This document shows, piece by piece, positions 26,041 to 37,450 of a stretch of 64,000 nt of DNA. This DNA comes from Taenia hydatigena. Its lineage: Eukaryota > Platyhelminthes > Cestoda > Cyclophyllidea > Taeniidae. The stretch lies in assembly GCA_036345935.2 (NCBI GenBank), contig JADWOT020000001.1, positions 4,194,715-4,258,714 of the forward strand, given 5' to 3'. Position 1 is the stretch's first letter. Each line of letters starts with the position of its first letter. The notes under the pieces are model-generated. The model had not been told where the DNA came from and ran no database searches. It saw only the letters and a list, made by a program, of their open reading frames with translations. The position numbers and the translations under genes were made by a program.

Positions 26041-28729
26041 GTTTTCTCTGATATCGCCATTAAAGCTTTTAGAAAAGGGAACAAGAAAGCATGACTATCG
26101 AGTTGTTGTGGCACAATAATTACCTTTTCGAAAAGAATTGCCGAGCCTGCTTATACATTTCTGCTATTTTGCTTGCGAATTGGGGTCAGTTGTTTCGTAG
26201 TTCGTCCACCATTTCCTTCTAAGTGGGGTGCTAACGAAAGATTGTCTCCAACGTACTCATTTATTTCTAAACATGCTCCCAAGCTTTGCTTGTTAAAAAG
26301 GGCAAAAATTGACTGTAGACAATTCTGAGAACTTGAGAATATTATGCAACAAAATTGTGGACCAACAAATTTAACAAAGTCATGAATAGGTGCGTTGACA
26401 TCACCGATGCAGTTAAAATGAATCCCACTTCCATAAAGTGAGCATGCATCTTGGCCACATGTCTGTATGGGTATCTCTGTTCTGAGCTCAATCCTAGACA
26501 GATAACCTGGACGGTGTACATTGGGTAGGTTGTTGCTTCTGCTGCACTCGGACTTTTCCTTTTTTTTCGAATAAGATGAGAGCATATGATTTGGGCACTC
26601 GCTGAACCATGCAGATTCCAACTTTTACCAGAGACAGTCACGGAATTTACCCATCTGGCAAACTAATGGCCGACCACTTTAAGATTGGTTTATGTCTGGC
26701 CTTGAATGGCAAAGAAATGCCGTAAAAACCGATGCGACCGACCCACTGAGGGTAGAGCTGCATTTCTTACTAGAACAAGTTCCTTTAGCAGTCATGCTTA
26801 TTATACTAATGATGTCGCATTTTTTGCGGGAACAAAATACAATTGTGCTGGTTTTAAGCAGATCGCATCCATCACTCTACTCGTTTAGATTTATTATATA
26901 AGAGAGCATAAAACGGCAGGAGAGACCTCGGCACTTCCAGTGTGTCCCACCAAAACCATTCGCTGCAATCCGATTTTTCAAACATTCTGTTATACTAATC
27001 TAGTATTGAATACAAAACTAGCAAAGCACTTCGTGACTTACGCTCCACGGCGTTTGAAGAGACCGCGTTTGCATGGAGTGCGACGCGATGTAGACACAGT
27101 CATTCTCTGCGAATGCATATCGTTTGCGACTGCAGTGTGCAACCACTGCAGAACTCAAAAAAGTAGAAACTTACCACTTTTAATCATAAGTCAGCCAAGA
27201 TCTATTGTCCGGCGAGATGCCTTTCCATTCCAACATGCTGTGATTTTGCCAAGCTCAAGCTATTACATGCAGTTGACGCATTGTCTTGGCGTTCTCAACG
27301 GCCATTTCCTTGAGAGGCGAAATAGACGACAGGATGCGAATACGGCAGAGAACTGGAAGCGGTTGATTAAAGACCCTCTACCCAGTTTGTATCCTGTTAG
27401 GAAAGGACTGAAATTTGCATCGCATAGCTGAGTATTCTGGACATTACTCAATGCCAGCCCTTTCATTCTTCGAAACAGCCAGACTCTGACTGGAAGATGT
27501 AGACTCACAAATGGCTTTGTTGATGTGAAGATCTGTTTTAATCACTTACTTCACTGATTTGTCTGATCAATAAATAACTTCCTTTTTAAGTTGTAACTAC
27601 TCCTCATTATTTTTGCTTTGTCGGAGAAACATGACAGCAAAGTGACAGCGTGTGCCATGGAAAGGGAGGCAGTGGCAATGATCTCTCCCTTGGCAGTCAC
27701 GCATGTGATTAGACTAAGCATAAATGAACGAACACGGAAGCAGAGGATCAAGCGGTATATGCCCTCACACAGACAGAAGGCCATCCCTAATTCTTGAACT
27801 AAACATTTATCAACTTTCCCACGTTACCTTACTCTTTGGCAACAAGAGTGTCAAAACTGTGTAAAGATTTGATAATTTTTTTCATTTTGTGCATTATCAC
27901 GTGCTCCACCCACTCTCCAGGCTTTTGAGGGCAGCTATTGCTCCTTAGCTCTTCCGAAGCTTGACGTCAACGCGTGGAAGACACCTGGCGCTATAATTAA
28001 GCTTCTTAGAAGTAGAATCAAGTAATCACGCACATTATGGGTGAGAGAGGATGCCTAAAAATTTATAAAATTGTGCTTTGTTTGTAAATTGAATTTTCTT
28101 GATCACCCAAACCTCTTCTAGTTTCCCCATTTGCGATCTCATTCATCCCTACCTTTAGTGAGGCTGCGCTGGATATAACGTAGCTGAAAGTGGTTTTTTT
28201 CTCTTTTATTTATTATTGGAAGACAATGAAGGCATCGCAATATGTTGATTACTTAATTTACACCTCTTAAGTGCATATATATATGCATTCATTTGCTAGA
28301 AAAAATAGAGCAGGATTTCTGGCCAAATCATTTTCTGCCACGTCTTCGGATCACCCCAAATAATACGCCGACCAAGGTATTGTACGGTGTTGGAGTCAAA
28401 AACAAGACAAACGGGTAGTTAAGTGTAAGAAAGATATAAGGTCAATTCAGGAGGAAGTATGCATAATTCATTCCTGCAATTGCTTTCCAGTGTCTAGTTC
28501 CCTCATATTTTTCATGTTTTGCCAAAAGCGATCCGGAGGGAGTAGACTAATCTTGGCAAGGAATAGCAAAATGTGTTAATCCCGGTGGTAATTGTGTAGA
28601 GAGATGCAGCTTCTTTAAAAATGGACGCGTCTATTGAAGAGGACTGAATCAGTCATTGTACTATGCATTGGTTGGCATCGGTGACAGTGAAAGGCGAACC
28701 CGGGTTCAAAGCAGTATTGTGAGCAGGCA

Positions 28730-29095
28730 TGTCTCCTCCAACCAATTCAGAACATACTTAACACAAAATGACGTTCCTTTCCATACAGTTCTTTTGAGAT
28801 GTCTATTTAACAAATCCATGTTGGACATCGTATTCTTCAAGGGCTACAATTAACCGTATCAGAGGCACACAATCGAGGTCACCGACAATGCGCTCTACAG
28901 AGGGGAATAAACATTCTCAAAAGGGACAAGTGCGAGTTTGCTGTAATGACTGAAATGAAAACGAGGAGGTGTTACAGAAACACATTTGTTTGTTTAAGGG
29001 GGAAGGCGTTTATGATTTCGTCGTCTTGATGTTGACATGAGCCCACGCACAGCGTAGCACCAACACCCACGATGACGGAGACTTTCTTTTATTTT
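28730..29095 (+). repeat. Module C copy 2 (inside the IR2 left arm)
   Basis: Paired with the inverted copy at 52,820-53,180 as part of IR2 and, more distantly, with 7,240-7,610, 50,440-50,800 and 61,955-62,290. Just upstream, at 28,696-28,707, lies the perfect 12-base palindrome GAACCCGGGTTC, also present at 53,221-53,232. Confidence 0.65.
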
Positions 29096-29399
29096 AAGGC
29101 GTGCATTCATGATTCTATCCGCTTTGCGTTAAGTTTGGTTCCGCTAGGCAGGTCTGCGGTCGACTTTTTAAGTTTTTCAGGTCTGTCAAATAAGTGCCTT
29201 TAATAGTAATGCCTGCTTTTGGGGTCACGGTGTCAGAACAGGGGTTTGAGTTGAAACAGTATCAGCTTTACCAGGCTTACGGCATAAATAAATCACTGGA
29301 ATAGTGTTAAAAGCGTAAAAGCGTAATTTGCCTTCTGTATTGCTTCACTGATGATCACCGTAACAGCATCGCGTTTAACGAGTTTTAGGTGCAATGACA

Positions 29400-29528
29400 C
29401 TAAGTATTCGTTACTATCAAGTATTTGGTGATTGCGTCAGAAATGCGTGTGGTGTCGTCATTAGTCAGAAAACTTGGTCCATCCTCCTCTGTAGCATCGT
29501 CCGTTTCACCAAAATAACAGTAAGGCAT
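29400..29528 (-). CDS. Family 2 short acidic peptide, 42 residues
   Basis: After an acceptor-like CGCAAATATTTCTTTAG and 16 bases of leader, the exon reads MPYCYFGETDDATEEDGPSF and ends after 42 codons with TAG. The matching exon at 52,347 on the other strand is also 42 codons. The stretch GACGATGCTACAGAGGAGG and the codons after it are unchanged between the arms, whereas flanks carry more differences. The frame is also open upstream to an ATG at 29,645 (MATSSPDVHRCG), giving an 81-codon alternative, but that ATG is lost in the other arm. The length, the placement of ATG just after the acceptor, and the acidic content resemble family 1, although no clear sequence similarity links them. No known domain. 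Confidence 0.35.
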   Translation of the reverse strand: MPYCYFGETDDATEEDGPSFLTNDDTTRISDAITKYLIVTNT

Positions 29529-30537
29529 TGTAAACCCACTCTCACTAAAGAAATATTTGCGAAAGCACCCACGTGCTATCGAAATGCGCAAGTGTCCCTC
29601 ATGGTATACACCACACCGATGTACATCGGGTGAGCTAGTAGCCATTATGTCAGATAGGCAAGTAAGGAAGCTAAGGATGAAGGAATAAAGCTAATTAGGG
29701 AAACTGAAGGGGAGCGTTTGGCATCACAAATGTCAGAGAAGTGAAATGGTGAGCCTTGATGGGTGCAACTGGCTGTGGCGGGTTGCGACATAAGTCAACT
29801 TTTGCACGAAATAAGTGGAGCCACACTACTAAACACACATTTCACAAAGCATGCGAACGATCTATGCTGCCGACAATCCACTTTGATTAGAAAGTTTTTT
29901 CACAGAGGTGAAATGTTGCAGACCATACTGCAAGGCATTGTTTGATTACAAGATAGCTATTATTTTTAAACCTCACCATCAACAAATAAAGCAAAGCCTT
30001 CTTCCCAAAAACGTGCGACTTCCATGAGAACATTCCTTAATCATTACAATTCCTTGAATCGACCTGTGTTGCCACGTTGGAGGCGCGTGTAGCGCAAGCA
30101 TGTCTAATCCAAACAATTGCTGACCTCGAATGCCTTCTGGTGAAGGAGGATTCACGCATTAATCAGATTGCAATGCAAATCACTTACGTGCATAATCTTT
30201 AGGAGTAATTTTCACATTCCTCTGGCAAGAGTGAATGCACTCATGAAGATACGTGATGAGAAAAGAATCTTCAACATTTCTTCACACGCTGTTCATTCAG
30301 CCCTTGCATCCAGGAATGAAAAAGATAGACAGAGTTGCCAAGTGCTTCTACTAAAGCAGTAAAACCGCCGTATTGCTTGATCAGAGTTGTCGAATGAGAT
30401 ATAACGCTGTGGCACTTGAACACTTTTAAGCTGACAGATGAGAATAGGGGAAGTGCACTGGCAACACTCATGTGGGCAACAAGGATGATCATTCCAGCGA
30501 CGTGTAGTTTGAAGACTCTGCTTAAGTAAAGCAATTA

Positions 30538-30549
30538 TTTATATAAAAT
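30538..30549 (+). promoter_or_regulatory. TATA-like box of the second module B copy
   Basis: TTTATATAAAAT lies 40 bases before the ATG at 30,590 and corresponds to the box at 552-563. Its conservation in both copies supports a promoter role by inference. Confidence 0.45.
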
Positions 30550-30589
30550 CATTTAATAACTATTGCTCTTGTCCACCGTTGATGCTACC

Positions 30590-30760
30590 ATGGCGGATAA
30601 AGGTCCACCAGCACCTCATATTAGGGTTTGCATAAATTACAGTTTTGCTGCACTGTATACACCCTTTGTATACAAATTCCCTCCTGCTGTCTACTACCTA
30701 AGTGGATTTCTCATCCCTAGTAGTGTCAAGGCTAGAACTTATGGACAACACGAAGCATAA
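30590..30760 (+). pseudogene. Module B ORF truncated at codon 57
   Basis: The frame starts MADKGPPAPHIRVCINYSF and runs with the partner at 244-510 until an AAA to TAA change ends it after 56 residues. The first 41 codons differ from the partner by one replacement (GCT/GAT) and one silent change. Codons 42-56 carry three replacement codons and one silent change. If the gene's first exon ends near codon 44, the stop would fall in an intron and this copy might be intact. If not, it is a truncated copy. Confidence 0.35.
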
Positions 30761-31204
30761 AGAAGGTATAAAACAGATCCTAGCGTGCTGTATCCGATTG
30801 CGTCGCTGGTTAGGTCACGTCATTTCTTTTTTCAACACATTTCGCTTCCTTCATAAAGAGAATCTGGAGGGGATTATAAGAAATGTGCTAGCTAAACGCC
30901 TTTTTGTGGTGGATTGCGTAAGGAATTGACGTTGAGTCAAAATTGCGGATAAGCGCGGCTTCTTTGAAGTGTATGAGTCTGTATTAGGGAAGTAAAGCAG
31001 TAATTTTGCAAAATGTTGAAAAGGTGACTCCACATCGCGGCAGAATATGGGTGGAAGGAGAAAAGCGGACGTGGTTATGGACAAAACTTCTATTCTGCGA
31101 CCATTTTTCGAATAAGTGTCCAAGGTGGAATTGATCCAATGCCCTTATTTTAGCTGCTGAGTTCAGCCTTCTCTAATCTACCAACTGTGAGGGTCTATTT
31201 TCTA

Positions 31205-31520
31205 CTAGATGTGAGCGGAAAGCACCTCATTCAAGTGAATACCAGATTGCTTTAGCCTCTTCAATCCAATTCTCTCCACCCATGTTGCATAATGCCTTTT
31301 CCTTCCAGCTCTACATATTTGCGTGAAAATGTATCTCTGTGCCGAATCAGCGTATTCAGCGATTGCGAAAATGTCGTCTGAATATTCACAGGCATCGCTG
31401 ACCTCATCAAAAGTTGTCTTTGTTGGAGGGGATGCCGCCGTGCTCTTGGTGTCGTGATAAGGGAAAGGGACGGTTCTCACAAAATTCAGCCCAACAGCAC
31501 ATCTGCTAGCCGAATTCTGC
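31205..31520 (-). other. Family 3 open exon, unrecognised
   Basis: Following CGCTTGTGCAG, a possible acceptor, the minus strand stays open for about 105 codons and includes acidic segments such as FDEVSDACEYSDDIFAIAEY. The frame has no ATG at its start. The IR2 partner at 49,505-49,811 has a frameshift and stop in the middle (GAATAACCCC). A distant relative at about 60,060-60,190 keeps FD, CEY, AIA and SA at matching positions. This suggests a third peptide exon family in decay, but the coding evidence is thin. Confidence 0.22.
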
Positions 31521-33727
31521 ACAAGCGATGACTTTTACCAGCCACGTTTTTCTTGCTCTGTGAAGTCGCAAATGATGCCGCCTTATCTACTATCACCTCT
31601 TTTCATGCTGATTTAGCCTGCTAGTTTAAGCAGATTCTGTATCATCACTTCAATTAGAAGGAAAGCTTTGATATTCGTCAATAACTGGATTGGGCTGAAA
31701 TGAAAGTAATGATCCCAAATCGCAAGCGAAATGACAGTGATACAAAAACAGGCTTAGTTAAAATGGTGGTATTTAGTACATGCAGCGTAATTACCTGTGA
31801 CATCATCTTTGTCCTAGCGCAAATGGCAGGCTCTCCTTTGTGGCAGTGCGTATTTCTATAAATCGACACCACATTGTCATAAAACCGAGGTCTCAATGCG
31901 GATCGCTGAAGCTCCAAAATGAGACTAATCGATTCCGACGTGTTGGTACATAGACAACAACCGTTCGAATTTCTCCAAAAGAGCGCGAACTTTGTACATC
32001 ATAATGACAGCACTCAAATAACGTTTTGGTTTCAATAAACAAGCTCACAAATTGTGCCCAATGGAAGCTTGTGTAGGGGAAGAAACGCATGATCTTGCTG
32101 CATACAGTAGCACAAATTACAAGAACGCGCATTGTCTGGACTTATAATTAGGAAATTACCTACAGCAACAATATTATCTCTTTGTATTCAAGTAACTATA
32201 TCTTTCAGTTACGATTGAATACTGCATTGGATAAAGCCTTTAATTCTTGCTAAGAGACAAGACGATGCAGCGCATTGCAGCAATCCTCGATGTTGTGTGA
32301 AATGTGGGGTGCCAAAATTTGACGTTCTGTGAAAATGCAAGTGGGATTCGCCACAACAGCTAAGGCCACAGAATTGAGCATCGAGGCCTAAGTGCTACAC
32401 AAACAGAAGGTGAGATGCATGCTCAGCTCTCTGGAAACATGCGGAATATTTTTAACGGCCTTAAGCAAGATACGGGAAATGCAGTGTTCTTTCTGACACT
32501 GTCCTGTGGTCCGCGTCCGATAGCCAAATCGCCAAAAAACCCATCGAATTCTTTCATTCTTTGCATCTGTATTTTCCATAGGCTATGCAGAGAATAACCA
32601 CTACACCAACTCTAATAAACACCCTCGCTGACCTACTCCTAACTGTGCTGAATACGATTTGCAACAAAGTAATAAAAATTCAACATATTAGAGGATGTTG
32701 ACTCCCTTTAATTTATCACTGCTGCCAATGTGTTGTACTGCGATTGGACGTCTACTTGTGGACGCAAAAATGCAGCTGAGACCGCAACAACCAACTAAGC
32801 CGTTAAAAGTGAACTTCAAGTAGAAATAACCCGAGCCACTTAATCACATCAACACAAACTGACACACGAGAATGCTCATTTATTTCTCATCACTGAGTAT
32901 CAAACACCTTCTGCGATGCTGGCTTGTAAATACTTAGAAATCAACTGGGGCGAAGGAGAAAAGGTGGAGGAAGTAAAAGCCAATGATTAAGAGTTGAACA
33001 CTTAGGCAAGTAATTCAAACACCGGTGACGTGATACCTATCATTAGTACAGGCCAGCATGAACGAGCTAACTGTACGTTTCTCATCACCCACACAGGTAA
33101 CAGCCTATAGACAGGCTTATTCTAAAGGAAAATATAAACTAGTAGCTGAGTACAGCATTCTCTGAACGACTGCTTGCCTAAGATTGTTGTGTACGAAATA
33201 AAAATGAAATGCACTTGATCTGATCTTCGCTGACCTCTTCTCAACCAAGCCCCATGTAGCTCACACCAACGGGCTGACTTCATCACACTTGACAATTTTG
33301 AATCCCTTCCAATCAAAATGGCGACCATGAAGCTGCATTTCATTCAAAGTTTAATTTGGGGCAGACAAACAAAGTTAGGAATGCATGTGGCTTATTAGTT
33401 GTCTCAAAATGGAGCGTCAACAAACGAATATCTCGAACCACTCAGTCAAGTTACTGTAAAATAGCAAACCAACGTGGTAGTGATATTCCTCAACACCGAC
33501 AATCGTACATAGGCTTCAAAACTGCAAATGCTCCAGCAAACAAAACACAGACATCTCGATGGAGCCAACCGTAAACACTTGCATTAGGGCCACGGGTAAG
33601 TGCACTGAAATGACTGCTACAACTGGATTGAGTGGGCGTGCATCTCGGCTACTAATTTCCACCACTCTTAATTTGGCTCCTGAGGGTCCCAACAATAGCC
33701 GGCCAATGATGCTGAAGCTCACGCGTC

Positions 33728-33734
33728 TATATAA
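33728..33734 (+). promoter_or_regulatory. TATA box of the 34.1 kb family 1 gene
   Basis: CGTCTATATAACGACC precedes a presumed first exon and is kept in the other copies as CGTCTATAAAACGACC (47,344-47,350), CGTCTATATAACGACC (63,558-63,564) and CGTCTATATAGCAACAG (41,306-41,311). A GTAAGG donor candidate (TTCTGCGTAAGG) follows about 110 bases later in the 33.8, 47.2 and 63.4 kb copies. Confidence 0.5.
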
Positions 33735-34097
33735 CGACCGCGTACACGGTGTGCCACACTCATAACTACAGGTGCTATCTAAGGTTGGTTCCATTCATTT
33801 TACATCGTGGGATTCCACACTTACCTTGTGCATGTTCTGCGTAAGGGTTATAATTTCCAACAAAATAGAGCTACATTTTGCACTCCACATCCCATGTTCT
33901 TTCGTACATGCATAACTACATGCCGCAACTGTCGTAGAGTTAGGTTGTCAGTCACATTTTAGAAAAGAGGTTTATGAATTCAAGCCGATTATTAGGAGCA
34001 GAATATGCTGAGTTGCGATTGCATGATACATCTAATTTCATTTGGCGCCTCATTTTCTGTAGGTGGTTGGGTGGGTGTATCTTAACGCCATAAAACA

Positions 34098-34226
34098 ATG
34101 GACAGTTGGACTTCACAGCAGGAGAAGACAACAAGTGTGCAGACTTACACTCCTGTGTACGTTGACGCCGACTATCCCGAGTTGATGCAGGATGAACTGT
34201 GGACGCACGTCGACTGCGACAGTTGA
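34098..34226 (+). CDS. Family 1 short acidic peptide, 42 residues
   Basis: The coding exon starts at 34,063 after TTTGGCGCCTCATTTTCTGTAG. The ATG follows 35 bases later and an in-frame TAA lies between acceptor and ATG, which supports this start. The peptide begins MDSWTSQQEKTTSVQT, has the core YTPVYVDADYPELMQ at residues 17-31 and ends HVDCDS. A TCA to TGA change relative to the longer copies removes the serine-rich tail. An AATAAA at 34,336 and a TATA box at 33,728 complete a gene model with one intron of about 220 bases from a GTAAGG donor near 33,840. If the first exon is included, its ATG (GTGCATGTTC) would open a different frame, so the translation start is not certain. No known domain or function. 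Confidence 0.5.
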   Translation: MDSWTSQQEKTTSVQTYTPVYVDADYPELMQDELWTHVDCDS

Positions 34227-34335
34227 TTCGAGCTGAACGAATGCACCTCACGCACACACCCCAATTCAATTATCGAGAGTTAGACTGCTCTGACACATTC
34301 CAGTCATCATTCCCATGACATCCTCCAGCATTGTA

Positions 34336-34341
34336 AATAAA
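34336..34341 (+). terminator. Poly(A) signal AATAAA of the 34.1 kb gene
   Basis: GTAAATAAATATAC lies 110 bases after the stop codon. The mirror copy has it at 46,737-46,742. In the 62.9 kb copy the site reads AATATA. Confidence 0.45.
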
Positions 34342-35195
34342 TATACTATTTCTTTTTGGTTGATCTTGGCATTTGTGAATCGGAACCACCAATTGGATAT
34401 CCCAAGTTGACATGCCGCACAACTCTTATCACACTAATTAAGCGACCCAAGCGTGTCTCCACAATTCAAGCTCCAGCATTTACTTATGGTCAATTTAAGT
34501 GTGATTTGCATCCCTTCTATTTTACACCAAAAGGCAGCAAGTGACTGGCTTCCTGAAGTCTCGATGCTATTTCCTATCCACACTTTGCCAATTATTACCT
34601 TAGTCTCTCAATGCTTAAGGAATGAGACTTATCGTCAGCCATCCATATTTGTTTGCTACTTCGCAGTAGCTTGGCTGAACAGTTCAGATTGCTGTATTGT
34701 TAGTACTTTATTTAGAGGTGATTGTTGCACGAGGTGCTTTCTTAATTGTGTTTATCTGCACCAAGAAATTGCCGATCCATTTGCAGCTTGTTGGTTGCTG
34801 TCCTGATTTGAAAGAGGTTAGAATTGTCTGGTGTGCAGAATCCGATCCTTTGTAGTGAGTTATGTGTAGCTTGGATGAGAAAAAGTCAGCGAAGATCCGA
34901 TCAGGTATGTTCCGCCTGCCTTTCGTAGATAGAAATCTGCGACAGCCATTCGTTCAGGGAATGCTCAATTTAGTCACCAAGCAAAAGGCAGCTTCACGTT
35001 TTGCTGATGTGCCAGACTGATGGTCATTTGCTCTTACAAACAACAAACTAAAACGAAACATTGCCTATCATGTTTCCGATTTCAAAGGCGTGCGCTGATT
35101 CAGTGCTATTGATCTAGATCAAGTGGTATCAAATCGTTGAAAATTTATGCTCAATGTCCTTCACTCCTGAATGCCTTTCAACGATGCGGCCATGT

Positions 35196-35522
35196 TCAAG
35201 CTACTATTGGCATACCAAACCCCACCGTAACTGACTGAGCGAAGGAAACTGCATTAGAAGTAATTTCTATCCTAAACTTGTGAAACTGTAAGTACGAAAT
35301 AGCAATGTGAGGAGAATTTACAGTTAATTGCTCAAAGGAATTCAAGAAGCTGTTGCATGTGCAAAGCACCTCTCTTCCTCTTACACCACTTTGGATGGCT
35401 TCAAGTGGATAGTAAGTCGACAAAACAAAATCCACTTTTGGGTGCTGGAATGCGCATCGAGAACTAAACGAATTTATTATTAGATCAAAGCTAGCAACAC
35501 CGAATAAAAACAAGTTTGCCAT
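35196..35522 (-). other. 108-codon open frame, identical in both IR2 arms
   Basis: The frame starts MANLFLFGVASFDLIINSF with a real ATG and is identical at 45,556-45,882. Because both copies lie in the near-identical tract, the identity says nothing about coding. A short related piece at 7,840-7,905 keeps QSVTVG and MPIV before its stop. I do not recognise the product and see no splice signals. Confidence 0.15.
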
Positions 35523-36059
35523 TCCTAAACGTCCGTTACTTAGTGTGGAAATGACTCGTTTTCATTTTATGCCACAGCTCTATGCACATGGTGCAATTGA
35601 CGGACCTCAGCATTCTTAATGCCTGATCTGTTTAGAATGGTGTATGAGTGCGACGAAATGCTATTGGAACAGAAATGAGAAGTCACAACCATAAACAACT
35701 CTCTGCAATGCTGGTTCGTAAACAGTGCTAGATGAAATGGGGGAAGGAGAATAGGCGGAGGAAGGAAGAGCCAATGGATGAAAGCTGTGCACTTAGACAA
35801 TCATGCAAGCGTGTAAACTTCCTCATTATGCAATGCATACTCGATTGCAGATCATGCTCCTTGAGATTTGACTTCGACTTAACAAACCACACATCCTGCT
35901 CAGCGGTGCCATCTCACATCATCACTTTGCTTCGTTTAAACAGAATGGACAAAATAATGTTGTGGAATTCGAAGGCGTGAAGCAGGCAGACGACAATTAA
36001 TCAAATGCATACTTCGATGCTGACCTTGACTAAATGGCTATATTTGAAATACGTAAAGT

Positions 36060-36420
36060 TCCGCATTATAAATTGACTATGAATAGGCCTTTAAAAGTTA
36101 AATTAGGAGCGGTGAAATATGGTAACCGAGGTGCATGGCTCCTGCATACATTTGTGTCAGTAGCCTCAGTGCACTTTCCCATGGTCTAAACAATGCACCG
36201 AATGATGAAATGGACAAAAGCACGAATGGTTTTAGAACTTGAATGTTTCATTTCTTGTCACGTAGGTTGTCGATGGCTGTTCAACAGCGCTGTTTGTTGA
36301 AGAGTAGGGGCAGATCTGAGATCGCCCACAATTTACTCATGTCTGAGCGTTTCCATTTCGAAAGCAAATGAGATGATTGGGAGAGATTTCGGTGGGTCAT
36401 GAAACGCAGCTCAAACATTA
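36060..36420. repeat. Block D, four copies in mixed orientation
   Basis: The block resembles 42,930-43,240 directly, and 39,370-39,660 and 44,720-45,020 inverted. Shared marks are GCAAATGAGATGATTGGG and ACTGATGTCTGAGCG. It forms the edge where the nested palindromes meet. No gene is seen. Confidence 0.7.
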
Positions 36421-36789
36421 ATCAAATTTACATCACAATTCGCTATTACTCCTTCCAGTTCAACATGACTCAAGAGAGTCTTTCTCCCAATCCGTAGGAA
36501 TGACAAGTTCTACTTCCGACAAGCTTACACGAAGCGCAAGATTTTTTCCTTCGAAAAGACCTCAAGCTAATGGAGGGTAAGAGAACATGTCACCTACCAA
36601 GGAATAGATTAACTACAAGAACATCATTTTGCCCTGAAAATCCCAGGACCGTTTTGTCTACATCGCTTTGCACCGAGCAGAACACAATCTTAAATTCCCA
36701 CACAGCAGAAGTAGGCGCAATACTCAGGAGTGAGGACGCATCGCCAAAGCCTTGTCAAACATCACCTTCTAAGTGCTTTTAATCTGTGC
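36421..36789. other. Short single-copy stretch before IR3
   Basis: No repeat partner was found. An open frame at 36,570-36,782 is within chance length. Nothing else is visible. Confidence 0.4.
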
Positions 36790-37450
36790 GCTCATTGATC
36801 TGTACTTATTTAGGGAAGAGTAAGGTATGGAGCATAAGTGATAGGGAGGCGAAAGTGGTCGACACGACTTGCGAGGACGCCTATCAACCGAGTCAACGTA
36901 GCGCAACGAATAAATGCCTCGCACAGTATGAAACTTAATTAATAAAGGCAATCTTTATTAATAAACAAAATTTCTACTTTCGCAGGCGTTGGTGGTGCGC
37001 TGTGCGTGGACCAGTGTGGACACCAAGATTTATGTACAGATGCATATTTTACGCCAACGTCTCCCTTTGTGCTTTGAGAACATCACAACCCACCTCGGTC
37101 TCCCTCATTTCACAATTTTTACTCTTACCCACCTTTCGCATTTGACAGGCAATGCGATGCATGAAGCAGACCTAGTGAGAGGTCACGTTAATCATGTGGT
37201 TTCAGAACTTGCGCCTTTTGCGTCAAATACGCTGTGATTTCGTCACACCAACGTCGGTCTGGTGATACTGGTGGCATTCACTTCACCGTCTTTTGGCACA
37301 TTCATTCATTTGATGCATCTACCTAATGGTCCTGGTTTCCAGAAAAGTGAGCAGCGTCTGTTTAGCAATGCGGTCTTATTCAAGACGAGACAGTGCGATT
37401 GTCAGCTCTTATTTTGCATTGAGTTCACAAAGGCGTGACGCATATAGGCA
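36790..37450. repeat. IR3 left arm (partner 38,360-39,000)
   Basis: GGCGTTGGTGGTGCGCTGTG at about 36,985 pairs with the inverted CGCACCACCAACGTCTGC at about 38,785, and the block with GTCTGTTTAGCAATGCGG at 37,350 pairs with that at about 38,440. The axis is near 37,900, inside the spacer that carries a family 1 exon. Confidence 0.8.

Larger units (their letters stand above)
22770..30040. repeat. IR2 outer left arm (partner 51,825-58,590)
   Basis: This aligns inverted to 51,825-58,590. Examples are 22,771-23,163 against 58,201-58,587, 23,631-23,994 against 57,480-57,863, 27,263-27,508 against 54,143-54,358, and 29,394-29,633 against 52,242-52,481. Identity is roughly 88-95% by eye. Collinearity is broken between 25,421 and about 26,460, where the left arm carries a family 1 upstream fragment and the right arm carries unrelated DNA. 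Apart from the family 2 exon I find no coding constraint. Confidence 0.9.
30050..31015 (+). repeat. Module B copy within the IR2 left side, absent from the right arm
   Basis: The portion 30,153-30,912 is the inverted partner of 185-945. The right arm of IR2 has different DNA (50,010-51,825) at the matching place, so this is either an insertion on the left or a replacement on the right. Confidence 0.75.
33765..36057. repeat. Near-identical tract shared with 45,025-47,315
   Basis: Within these 2.3 kb I see only isolated differences from the inverted partner (for example GAG/GGG near 34,280 and one base in the frame at 34,356-34,544). Just outside, at about 33,730-33,760 and from 36,060 on, differences jump to roughly one in ten bases. 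The tract covers the family 1 first exon, intron, coding exon and 3' flank. The sharp edges fit gene conversion. An assembly collapse is the alternative. Confidence 0.75.
31020..36420. repeat. IR2 inner left arm (partner 44,700-50,010)
   Basis: Coordinates of matching points add to about 81,078 across much of this arm (for example 33,952 with 47,126, and 35,196 with 45,882), showing an inverted repeat with an axis near 40,539. Divergence is about 10% at the ends and almost nil between about 33,765 and 36,057. The arm contains a family 3 frame, a complete family 1 gene and its 3' flank. 31,530-33,700 otherwise holds no supported gene. Confidence 0.93.

Noticed and set aside
25767..26051. Shared frame MVAILIGRDSKLSSV in three family 1 upstream regions (also 33,122-33,343 and 47,748-47,957)
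   Set aside because: It lies on the strand opposite to the peptide exon of its own unit, is broken by stops in the related block at 34.8 kb, and shows no synonymous bias.
26940..27431. 163-codon frame, mirrored as 141 codons at 54,220-54,645
   Set aside because: Comparing the two copies gives about 17 replacement and 7 silent differences, close to neutral. One frame of this length is expected by chance in 64 kb.
28690..28712. GGGTTCAAA resembling a tRNA B box
   Set aside because: It is part of the palindrome GAACCCGGGTTC, and no A box or cloverleaf can be drawn around it.
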